A stretch of DNA of 64,000 nucleotides from Vibrio coralliilyticus (GTDB taxonomy: Bacteria > Pseudomonadota > Gammaproteobacteria > Enterobacterales > Vibrionaceae): NCBI RefSeq assembly GCF_024449095.1, contig NZ_CP024627.1, positions 806,001-870,000 of the forward strand, read 5' to 3'. Position numbers and translations under genes: made by a program. Shown here piece by piece: positions 56,676 through 64,000 of the stretch (position 1 is the first letter of the stretch; each line of letters begins with the position of its first letter). The notes below the pieces were generated by a model, which worked only from the letters and a program-made list of their open reading frames with translations, did no database searches and was not told the origin of the DNA.

Positions 56676-56945
56676 ATGACGCCTGAAGTCTTTGTCGAGC
56701 TATTTAGAGGCGCATTGTGGATGGTATTGCTGATGGTATGTGCCATTATCATTCCCAGCCTACTTATTGGTTTGATTGTCGCGATTTTTCAGGCCGCCAC
56801 GTCGATTAACGAACAGACGTTAAGTTTCTTACCTCGTCTTGTGGTGACTTTACTGGCGTTGATGTTGTTTGCTCACTGGATGACGCAAATGATGATGGAA
56901 TACTTCTTCTCTATCGTTGAACGTCTGCCTCAGGTTCTCTATTAA
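56676..56945 (+). CDS. fliQ: FliQ, export gate protein
   Basis: 89 residues, two membrane helices (about 15-38 and 52-75); PEVFVELFRGALWMVLLM and FQAATSINEQTLSFLPRL are the family signature. GGAGG Shine-Dalgarno. Confidence 0.96.
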   Translation: MTPEVFVELFRGALWMVLLMVCAIIIPSLLIGLIVAIFQAATSINEQTLSFLPRLVVTLLALMLFAHWMTQMMMEYFFSIVERLPQVLY

Positions 56946-56954
56946 GGGGGTGAT

Positions 56955-57737
56955 GTGGAGTTCCCAACGAGCGTTATACTCGACTGGATAGCTAACTACT
57001 TCTGGCCTTACACCCGTATTGCTGCGATGCTGATGGTGATGTCGGTGACGGGGGCTCGCTTTGTTTCTACCCGTGTAAGGCTCTACCTTGGCCTGGCCAT
57101 TACGTTTGCTGTGATGCCCGTCATTCCTGCTGTTCCTGACACTATAGAGTTGCTCTCTTTCCAAGGCTTCATGACCCTCTTAGAGCAGATCATCATAGGT
57201 GTTGCGATGGGAACCATCACTCAGTTCATGATCCAGACCTTTGTTATTCTTGGCCAGATTCTGGGTATGCAGGCGAGTTTGGGTTTCGCTTCTATGGTCG
57301 ATCCTGCCAATGGTCAGAACACGCCGCTACTTGGTCAGCTGTTTATGTTTCTCGCAACGATGTTTTTTCTCGCGACCGATGGTCACTTGAAAATGATCAT
57401 GCTGGTTGTGATGAGTTTTAAGTCATTGCCGATTGGTAGTGGCTCGCTGAATACCGTTGATTTTAGGGAGCTCGCACTTTGGTTAGGGATCATGTTTAAA
57501 GTCGCGTTGAGTATGTCCTTATCTGGCATCATTGCGTTGTTAACGATTAACTTGTCGTTTGGTGTGATGACTCGTGCCGCCCCTCAGCTGAACATCTTCT
57601 CGTTGGGTTTTGCCTTTGCCCTGATTGTTGGTTTGCTTATTTGTTGGTATATCATTGCCGGCCTGTTTAGCCACTATGAACTATTCTGGTTGCAAGGGGA
57701 GCAACAAATTTGCAGCTTTATTCGTTTGAATTGTTAG
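56955..57737 (+). CDS. fliR: FliR, export gate protein
   Basis: 260 residues, six helices. Start is GTG at 56955 behind an AAGGGGG site. Family motifs FWPYTRIAAMLMVM and GFASMVDPANGQNTPLLGQ. The C-terminus is polar and Cys-ended (SFIRLNC). Confidence 0.95.
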   Translation: MEFPTSVILDWIANYFWPYTRIAAMLMVMSVTGARFVSTRVRLYLGLAITFAVMPVIPAVPDTIELLSFQGFMTLLEQIIIGVAMGTITQFMIQTFVILGQILGMQASLGFASMVDPANGQNTPLLGQLFMFLATMFFLATDGHLKMIMLVVMSFKSLPIGSGSLNTVDFRELALWLGIMFKVALSMSLSGIIALLTINLSFGVMTRAAPQLNIFSLGFAFALIVGLLICWYIIAGLFSHYELFWLQGEQQICSFIRLNC

Positions 57738-57746
57738 GGGGCTGAA

Positions 57747-58877
57747 TTGGCAGAATCAGATGGTCAAGAACGCACCGAAGACGCCACGCCCAGGCGCTTG
57801 CAACAGGCTCGAGAGAAGGGGCAGGTTGCAAGGTCAAAAGAATTAGCGTCAGTTTCTGTTCTTATAATCGGAGCCATTGCCCTGATGTGGTTTGGCGAAT
57901 CGCTTGCGCGCGCCTTATACACTCTCATGGGGCGTCTATTTGACCTCTCTCGTGATGAAATTTTTGATCTCCCTAAGCTGTTTGATATTGCGCTGGGGTC
58001 GATGGGGAATTTGCTTGGACCGCTATTGCTTATTCTTGTGGTGCTTTTTATTGCTGCGTTTGCGGGGGCTGCAGGTATTGGCGGGGTCAGCTTCTCAGTG
58101 GAAGCCGCTATGCCGAAATGGTCGAAGATGAACCCACTCAGTGGCTTGAAGCGAATGGTTGGCTTACAAAGTTGGGTTGAGTTGATCAAGTCGATTCTGA
58201 AAGTTGCACTTGTCTCTGGAGTCGCTTTTTATCTGATCGATGCGGCTCAGGAAGATCTGTTTCAACTGAGTATGGATGTTTATCCGCAGAATATTTTCCA
58301 CGCGTTAGATATCTTACTGAACTTCGTGTTGTTGATCAGTTGTTCACTGCTGATAGTTGTTGCGATTGATATTCCTTTCCAGATCTGGCAGCACGCTGAT
58401 CAATTAAAGATGACTAAACAGGAAGTGAAGGATGAGTACAAAGAGACGGAAGGTAAGCCGGAAGTCAAAGGGCGGATCCGTATGTTGCAGCGGGAGGCCG
58501 CTCAGCGCCGTATGATGTCAGAAGTGCCACAGGCTGATGTAATTGTCATCAACCCGGAGCATTTCTCTGTGGCTCTGCGCTATAAACAAGATACCGATAA
58601 AGCGCCGATTGTGGTTGCCAAAGGGATTGACCATATGGCGCTCAAAATACGAGAAATCGCGCGTGAGCACGACATTTATGTTATTCCAGCGCCGCCGCTT
58701 GCACGTGCATTGTATCACTCCACCGAGCTTGAACAAGAAATCCCAGATGGTCTGTTTACCGCAGTAGCACAGGTTCTGGCATATGTTTTCCAGTTAAAGC
58801 AGTTCCGCAAGCGTGGAGGGCAGAGGCCAAACTTTAAAGCCTCAGATCTTCCCATTCCCCCTGACTTGAGGCAGTAA
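57747..58877 (+). CDS. flhB: FlhB, export switch protein
   Basis: 376 residues: N-terminal RTEDATPRRLQQAREKGQVA, four membrane helices (about 35-215), and the cytosolic autocleavage domain. The cleavage site reads NPEH (269-272), not the usual NPTH. Start is TTG at 57747 with GGGGG 5-9 bases upstream and gives the family N-terminus. Last flagellar gene here; flhA is not within the window. Confidence 0.95.
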   Translation: MAESDGQERTEDATPRRLQQAREKGQVARSKELASVSVLIIGAIALMWFGESLARALYTLMGRLFDLSRDEIFDLPKLFDIALGSMGNLLGPLLLILVVLFIAAFAGAAGIGGVSFSVEAAMPKWSKMNPLSGLKRMVGLQSWVELIKSILKVALVSGVAFYLIDAAQEDLFQLSMDVYPQNIFHALDILLNFVLLISCSLLIVVAIDIPFQIWQHADQLKMTKQEVKDEYKETEGKPEVKGRIRMLQREAAQRRMMSEVPQADVIVINPEHFSVALRYKQDTDKAPIVVAKGIDHMALKIREIAREHDIYVIPAPPLARALYHSTELEQEIPDGLFTAVAQVLAYVFQLKQFRKRGGQRPNFKASDLPIPPDLRQ

Positions 58878-58889
58878 AGCACCGTTTTC

Positions 58890-59420
58890 CTATTTCTCTG
58901 GTATCGATAACAGAACCAGCAAAGCGCCGTCACCACCAAATTCTAATGGCGCTTGATGAAATGCCATCACATCAGGATGTTGCGCCAACCAAAGCGGTGT
59001 TTTTTGCTTGAGGATATGCTTACCAATGCCGTGTTGGACACACGCACATGAAATCTCATTTTTGATGCAGTATGCGATCATCGAGCCGAGTTCGCGCTTG
59101 GCTTTATTTTGTGTCATGCCGTGCATATCTAAAAACACATCTGGGACGTACACCCCACGGCGAAGGCGTTTCACCTCGTAGTGAGAGACGTCATCACGCG
59201 CGTAACGAGTAGGACCATCCTCATTGAGAAGAGGAACAAACTCGTCAGAAAAATAGAACTCTGTATCGCTGGCTTCACGGGCGCTACGCTTGATTTCTTT
59301 TTGCTTAGTGTTTTTTTTTGGTTGCTGGACTATGGTATCCTGTCGCAACTTTTTTACGCCTTGTACTGCATCCCTAAAAAGGGCGAAATCATCATCAATT
59401 TCGGTGTCTTTTTTGCTCAT
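58890..59420 (-). CDS. smrB: SmrB endonuclease, ribosome-collision rescue
   Basis: 176 residues. N-terminal basic helices and a C-terminal Smr domain with DMHGMTQ (about 117-123, catalytic DxH) and HGIGKHILKQ (GxGxH-type). In E. coli SmrB cuts mRNA between collided ribosomes. The ATG at 59420 gives the usual MSKKD start; a frame 20 codons longer reaches into the prmB promoter. Divergent from prmB, convergent with flhB (12-base gap, no terminator seen). Confidence 0.93.
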   Translation of the reverse strand: MSKKDTEIDDDFALFRDAVQGVKKLRQDTIVQQPKKNTKQKEIKRSAREASDTEFYFSDEFVPLLNEDGPTRYARDDVSHYEVKRLRRGVYVPDVFLDMHGMTQNKAKRELGSMIAYCIKNEISCACVQHGIGKHILKQKTPLWLAQHPDVMAFHQAPLEFGGDGALLVLLSIPEK

Positions 59421-59482
59421 TGGGTCATAGATACATAAATAAAATGCTATTGGCAGTATTGTAGCGCTTTTCGGAGGCAATT

Positions 59483-60415
59483 TTGGATAAGATTTTTGTA
59501 GAAGAAGCCGTGTCAGAGTTACACACGCTTCAGGATATGATTCGTTGGACTGTGAGCCGTTTCAATGCCGCAAACCTGTTCTATGGCCACGGTACGGATA
59601 ACGCATGGGATGAAGCGGTTCAGCTTATCCTGCCAACATTGTACTTACCCATTGATGTGCCTCCACATGTATTAAATTCTCGTTTGACTAGCAGTGAGCG
59701 TCTGCGCATTGTCGAACGTGTTGTGAAACGAATCAATGAGCGTACTCCAACCGCATACCTGACCAACCGTGCTTGGTTCTGTGGCTTAGAGTTTTTTGTC
59801 GATGAACGTGTTCTGGTGCCTCGTTCTCCAATTGGTGAGCTGATTCAGGCTGAGTTCCAACCTTGGTTAGTCGAAGAGCCAACACGAATCATGGATCTAT
59901 GTACCGGGAGTGGCTGCATCGCGATCGCCTGTGCACATGCTTTCCCAGATGCAGAAATTGATGCGATTGATATTTCTACCGATGCACTTCAAGTCGCAGA
60001 GCAGAATATTCAGGACCATGGTATGGAGCAGCAGGTATTCCCGATTCGCTCGGATCTGTTCCGTGATCTGCCAAAAGAGAAGTACAACCTGATTGTGTCT
60101 AACCCACCGTATGTGGATCAAGAAGACATGAACAGTCTGCCTGACGAGTTTACCCATGAACCTGAGCTTGGCCTCGCTGCGGGTACGGATGGTCTAAAAC
60201 TGGTGCGTCGTATTCTGGCTAATGCTCCTGATTATCTAACGGATAACGGTATTCTTATCTGTGAGGTGGGTAACTCTATGGTTCATATGATGGAGCAATA
60301 TCCGCATATCCCGTTCACTTGGCTTGAGTTCGAAAATGGCGGCCATGGTGTATTCATGTTAACGCGTGAACAGATGCTACAACATGCAGAAGAGTTCACA
60401 ATCTATAAAGACTGA
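59483..60415 (+). CDS. prmB: Ribosomal protein L3 glutamine methyltransferase PrmB
   Basis: 310 residues. Methylates L3 on a glutamine (N5) using SAM. Motif [14 protein letters not shown] (about 139-151) and catalytic [10 protein letters not shown] (about 208-217). Start is TTG at 59483 with CGGAGG 5 bases upstream. Conserved smrB/prmB/aroC neighbourhood. Confidence 0.95.
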   Translation: MDKIFVEEAVSELHTLQDMIRWTVSRFNAANLFYGHGTDNAWDEAVQLILPTLYLPIDVPPHVLNSRLTSSERLRIVERVVKRINERTPTAYLTNRAWFCGLEFFVDERVLVPRSPIGELIQAEFQPWLVEEPTRIMDLCTGSGCIAIACAHAFPDAEIDAIDISTDALQVAEQNIQDHGMEQQVFPIRSDLFRDLPKEKYNLIVSNPPYVDQEDMNSLPDEFTHEPELGLAAGTDGLKLVRRILANAPDYLTDNGILICEVGNSMVHMMEQYPHIPFTWLEFENGGHGVFMLTREQMLQHAEEFTIYKD

Positions 60416-60441
60416 GTATTATTCAGTTCGCTTGATGTGAT

Positions 60442-60473
60442 AAAACGCCGGACAGTCATGTCCGGCGTTTTTT
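60442..60473 (+). terminator. Intrinsic terminator of prmB
   Basis: AAAACGCCGGACA, loop GTCA, TGTCCGGCGTTTT and T: a 13-base perfect stem. Confidence 0.95.
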
Positions 60474-60600
60474 ATTGGCAAAGAAAGCAAAATAGTTCGG
60501 CTTTAGGGCTTTACATCAAATCGCAATAACGCCACTATGAATTTACCAATAATTGTAATGTACAGCTTTGTTTACAGGGCTGAAGAAATTTGAGGAAGTA

Positions 60601-61686
60601 ATGGCAGGAAACAGTATCGGACAGCATTTCCGAGTGACGACATTCGGAGAAAGTCACGGTATCGCACTAGGATGTATCGTCGACGGGTGCCCTCCAGGGC
60701 TAGAAGTAACTGAAGCGGATATTCAGACGGATCTCGATCGTCGTCGTCCGGGGACTTCTCGTTATACCACTCAACGTCGCGAACCAGATGAAGTGAAGAT
60801 TCTGTCTGGCGTATTCGAAGGTAAAACCACGGGTACTTCGATTGGTTTGTTGATTGAAAACACGGACCAACGCTCAAAAGATTATTCGGAAATCAAAGAT
60901 AAGTTCCGTCCAGGTCACGCTGACTATACCTACCACCAGAAATACGGTGTACGTGATTACCGAGGCGGAGGTCGTTCCTCAGCACGTGAAACCGCTATGC
61001 GTGTGGCTGCGGGTGCTATCGCTAAGAAATACCTGAAGCAAGAGTTTGGTATCGAAATCCGTGCCTACCTATCTCAAATGGGTGATGTGTCGATTGAGAA
61101 AGTGGATTGGGACGAGATTGAAAATAACGCGTTTTTCTGCCCAGATTTCGACAAAGTCGATGCGTTAGATCAGTTGATTCGCGATCTTAAAAAGCAAGGC
61201 GACTCGATTGGTGCCAAGCTACAGGTTGTCGCAACCAACGTACCTGTCGGTTTAGGTGAACCTGTGTTTGACCGTCTGGATGCTGATATTGCCCACGCGC
61301 TGATGAGCATCAACGCGGTCAAAGGTGTTGAAATCGGCGATGGATTCGACGTTGTTAGCCAAAAGGGCAGCGAGCACCGTGATACTTTGTCTCCAAACGG
61401 TTTCGGTAGTAACCATGCTGGTGGGATTTTAGGTGGTATCTCGACTGGTCAGGATATTGTTGCGAACATTGCGCTAAAGCCGACGTCTAGTATCACCGTT
61501 CCGGGTGAAACCATCACCAGAGAAGGCGAACCTACTCAGCTGATCACCAAAGGTCGTCATGACCCATGTGTTGGTATTCGCGCAGTGCCTATTGCAGAAG
61601 CGATGCTGGCAATTGTCGTGATGGATCACTTACTTCGCCATCGAGGTCAGAATCACGGTGTGACGACAGAAACACCTCAGATTTAA
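60601..61686 (+). CDS. aroC: Chorismate synthase
   Basis: 361 residues, the same as E. coli. Converts 5-enolpyruvylshikimate 3-phosphate to chorismate with reduced FMN. Signatures [18 protein letters not shown] (18-35), [13 protein letters not shown] (127-139) and GISTGQDI. The ATG at 60601 has GAGGAAGT just before it; an ATG 11 codons upstream lacks conservation. Confidence 0.97.
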   Translation: MAGNSIGQHFRVTTFGESHGIALGCIVDGCPPGLEVTEADIQTDLDRRRPGTSRYTTQRREPDEVKILSGVFEGKTTGTSIGLLIENTDQRSKDYSEIKDKFRPGHADYTYHQKYGVRDYRGGGRSSARETAMRVAAGAIAKKYLKQEFGIEIRAYLSQMGDVSIEKVDWDEIENNAFFCPDFDKVDALDQLIRDLKKQGDSIGAKLQVVATNVPVGLGEPVFDRLDADIAHALMSINAVKGVEIGDGFDVVSQKGSEHRDTLSPNGFGSNHAGGILGGISTGQDIVANIALKPTSSITVPGETITREGEPTQLITKGRHDPCVGIRAVPIAEAMLAIVVMDHLLRHRGQNHGVTTETPQI

Positions 61687-61693
61687 TGAATAG

Positions 61694-61722
61694 AAACGGC
61701 TTCCACAAGGAAGCCGTTTTTT
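61694..61722. terminator. Bidirectional terminator between aroC and the DUF885 gene
   Basis: AAACGGCTTCC, loop ACAA, GGAAGCCGTTT and T run; lies between the convergent stops at 61686 and 61725. Confidence 0.9.
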
Positions 61723-61724
61723 AT

Positions 61725-63740
61725 TTAGGCTTGTTGTTTTGCGGAAATCCAGTTGTTGATGTTGCTTTTCATCACTTCCATCGGTTGCTGCCCGTAGCGT
61801 AGTAGTTGGTCGTGGAATTCAGCGTATTCAAACTTATCTCCTAGCTCTTGTTGAGCCTTTTCAAGCAATTCTCGGATAACCAGATAACCGGACTTATAAG
61901 AAACCGCCTGACCGACATAGGCGGCGTAGCGGAAGCTTTCTGACTCTATATCACCTTCGCCGAGCGCGGAATTGGCGTGCATATAATCGCGTGCTTGCTG
62001 AATACTCCAGCCGTTAGCGTGAATGCCAGTATCGACCGCCAATCGCATATTCCTCAACTGTGCTTCGTTTAGACTGCCAAAGTACTGTAGGGCGTTACAC
62101 TCTTGCTCATCCGTATAGATTCCGCCTTGGAACTGGTTATAGTCAGTGTTGGGAGTGCACATTCCTTTGCCGTTAACAAACGTCGGCTGATTCTGCTCGT
62201 TAAGCTCTCCATAAATGCCCATTTCGATACCAAGCCACTCGGTATAGAGCGCCCAACCTTCACCATAGGCGGTGTACCAGATATCCTGCATATAATCGGG
62301 CAGATTAGCAGGTGGGTATTCCTGCGCGTATGCGTTTTGGAAGTGATGACCAGGCGCCGCTTCATGTAACAGCAAGGTGGAGACATTCCATTTTTGCAGG
62401 CTGTAATCTGGGTTGGTGTTGAGAGTGAACACATTGTCGTCGTAGGAGGCCACACCATCATACATCTCGCTTTCAGCAGGGGTTGGCTCTATGGTGTAGT
62501 CGGTTTTGATAGGTTTAAAATAGCTGGCAACGACATCGTTGGCATTGTTTTTAAACACATAGTAGTCCGTCAGCGCGTTTTCACAGGCGGAAGGGGAGGA
62601 CGCGCTACTGCAGACCGCTGCGTATTGCTTGGTCGTTGTTTGCTGACCATCTCGACCATAAAAGAACTGCTCGCTATTAAGGTATTTAAAAAACTCGCCG
62701 AGGTTGATCTGACCTGAGTCTGTGGCGAGTTCAAATGTTCGAGTTGAAACGTCACCTGTTGCTGGGTCTCGATACGCCGCTTCCACGATAGAACCGCGCT
62801 TGGCAACCACCACTTTTGCCACACGAATCATCTCAGCTTTAGCTTCTGCGACCAGTTGTTCACCCATATTATGTAACTCGGCGGCTGACTTTCCGGTAGT
62901 ACTGTTTCGGTCTAGGTGCCACTGATACCAGCTCTGCCCATTGGGTAAATCACCCCAGCCAATATTTTTGTCGGTGAGTTGGCCTTCACCGTGAGCGCTT
63001 TTAACGTACTGATTGTGCAGATACGCTAATAGCTCTTGGGTTGCCCGCTGTGCTTTCTCAACTTCCTGCGTGTATTGATTGATAAAAGTTGGCGTATACC
63101 CTGACTGAGTTTTTAAGTCGTTTAATCCTACCTTGAGCATGGAAAAATTATTATAGCTTATCGTGTCCACGCTGTTTTGATATAGGCGCTCAGCAAGAAT
63201 GGCGGGTAGTTGAATACCCTGCTGCGTAGCTTGCTGGTATTGGCTGTGTAAGCCCCTGACCCAAGAGGTGTACTCTTTGAGTATGGTTAGTTGATCTTGG
63301 TACGTTTGTTCACTGTCGGAATCGGTATCAATAGCAGCACCTGCTTCTTCGGCGTTCCACTGGATGTTGTTGTAAAAGTGGGTGATAGGTACATCGAAGT
63401 TGCCAAAACGCGCGTTAGCGAAGCTTGCGCCGCGAATCGCAATGGTGCGGTCAAAGCGGAAAGTATCGTAATAGACTTTTTCTTCATCGGTTAAAGCGCT
63501 TCTTTCTATTTCAAGCAGTTTGTTGAGATAGATACGATCCAAAGACTGACGAGCGGCAGCCATTTGATCATTGATGATACCAAAGTGAGTGTTATCTAGG
63601 GATTGCGATTCATGTTGGTAGCTGTCGAGTAGTGCCGCCAGCTGGGTGGAAGCATCACTTGTTTTTGGCGCGGAGCTACAACCAGCCAAAATGATAGCTA
63701 GCGTTATAGCCGATAGGGTAATACGGTGTTGGTTTCTCAT
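61725..63740 (-). CDS. DUF885 family lipoprotein, probable zinc metallopeptidase
   Basis: 671 residues. Lipoprotein signal with lipobox LAGC (Cys21). The DUF885 body has the zinc motif LLHEAAPGHHFQ (about 447-458), GEGWALYTEWLG and the C-terminal YGQQPMEVM. The HExxPGHH arrangement fits a gluzincin-like carboxypeptidase of the periplasm; substrate unknown. Four cysteines (VCSS...ACEN and MCTP...ECNA) suggest disulfides. Own promoter presumably in 63741-64000, where I find no gene. Confidence 0.87.
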   Translation of the reverse strand: MRNQHRITLSAITLAIILAGCSSAPKTSDASTQLAALLDSYQHESQSLDNTHFGIINDQMAAARQSLDRIYLNKLLEIERSALTDEEKVYYDTFRFDRTIAIRGASFANARFGNFDVPITHFYNNIQWNAEEAGAAIDTDSDSEQTYQDQLTILKEYTSWVRGLHSQYQQATQQGIQLPAILAERLYQNSVDTISYNNFSMLKVGLNDLKTQSGYTPTFINQYTQEVEKAQRATQELLAYLHNQYVKSAHGEGQLTDKNIGWGDLPNGQSWYQWHLDRNSTTGKSAAELHNMGEQLVAEAKAEMIRVAKVVVAKRGSIVEAAYRDPATGDVSTRTFELATDSGQINLGEFFKYLNSEQFFYGRDGQQTTTKQYAAVCSSASSPSACENALTDYYVFKNNANDVVASYFKPIKTDYTIEPTPAESEMYDGVASYDDNVFTLNTNPDYSLQKWNVSTLLLHEAAPGHHFQNAYAQEYPPANLPDYMQDIWYTAYGEGWALYTEWLGIEMGIYGELNEQNQPTFVNGKGMCTPNTDYNQFQGGIYTDEQECNALQYFGSLNEAQLRNMRLAVDTGIHANGWSIQQARDYMHANSALGEGDIESESFRYAAYVGQAVSYKSGYLVIRELLEKAQQELGDKFEYAEFHDQLLRYGQQPMEVMKSNINNWISAKQQA

Positions 63741-64000
63741 CTTCAGACCTTTCAGCTGTTTTGGTTAACAGCAAGGAAAAATTGGGAGAGCTTAATCAAA
63801 GTGAAGCCGAACTCTTCCTTGTGGGTGACCAGAGTAAAATAAGTCGGCAATGGTATTTGTGCAAAAGGTCACAGGACAAATTAACGGATAATTAACCCGC
63901 TGCGCACGCTTGATTGAAAGTTGCATCAATATGTTAGCGATTGGTGAGCAAGTACGTCGCTCTTAAGGGGGGTATTAACCCAATGAAAAGATTTGCATAA

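Noticed and set aside
63983..64000. ATG after a G-rich run at the right edge (MKRFA, then TAA)
   Set aside because: Only five codons before a stop within the window, despite the good-looking purine run. The 63741-64000 stretch shows no other gene.

Overview
The window is chromosomal DNA of a Vibrio. The basis is ToxR/ToxS divergent from htpG, the polar flagellin trio with flaG, fliD, flaI, fliS and flrABC, an nrf ammonia-forming nitrite reductase cluster, and a gene order (htpG-adk-hemH; xni-ppnN; smrB/prmB-aroC after flhB) that matches known Vibrio chromosomes. The presence of a flaF-type flagellin ahead of flaB and flaA points to the parahaemolyticus/vulnificus-like branches rather than V. 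cholerae, but the species cannot be fixed from sequence reading alone. I see no insertion sequence, prophage, integron, CRISPR array, tRNA or rRNA; this looks like core chromosome.

Layout. 1-6700: end of a TauE/SafE-type permease, toxS and toxR, then htpG behind a clear sigma-32 promoter, adk, hemH and a secreted nuclease. 6875-15720: xni, ppnN, two GGDEF-related proteins (one near-canonical, one a TPR membrane protein with a decayed GGDEF domain), queF, syd and a zinc-ribbon protein. 15549-19085: a tight leftward operon (ArsC-like reductase, dapE, M15 peptidase, a 57-residue membrane protein) and small conserved proteins of unknown role. 19180-26788: nrfG converging on nrfA, and a divergent nrfB-C-D-E-thioredoxin-like-nrfF operon. 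The 473-base gap between nrfA and nrfB carries FNR-like sites and a NarP-type 7-2-7 palindrome. 26859-33740: yfeZ-like gene, yfeX, dacB, a CBS-less MgtE-type transporter, tyrS and an M23 peptidase.

33898-58877 is a near-complete polar flagellar region, all rightward: flaF, flaB and flaA, each behind a sigma-28 promoter; flaG, fliD, flaI, fliS; the regulators flrA (sigma-70-like promoter) and flrB-flrC (sigma-54 promoter); fliEFGHIJ (sigma-54 promoter); fliKLMNOPQR-flhB (sigma-54 promoter). The promoter types reproduce the known Vibrio hierarchy FlrA -> FlrBC -> basal body/hook -> FliA-dependent filament. 58890-63740 holds smrB, prmB, aroC and a DUF885 lipoprotein peptidase.

The most unusual element is the roughly 265-nucleotide leader of the mgtE-like gene (30748-31016, minus strand). 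It has its own promoter, a 14-codon open reading frame with a good Shine-Dalgarno and a Pro-Pro pair, two hairpins with the same CTGCC/GGCAG stem that could exchange partners, a hairpin that pairs the small reading frame with sequence beyond its stop, and a pyrimidine-rich stretch. This resembles in logic, but not in sequence, the enterobacterial mgtA and corA leaders, and it is the best candidate here for an undescribed regulatory system.
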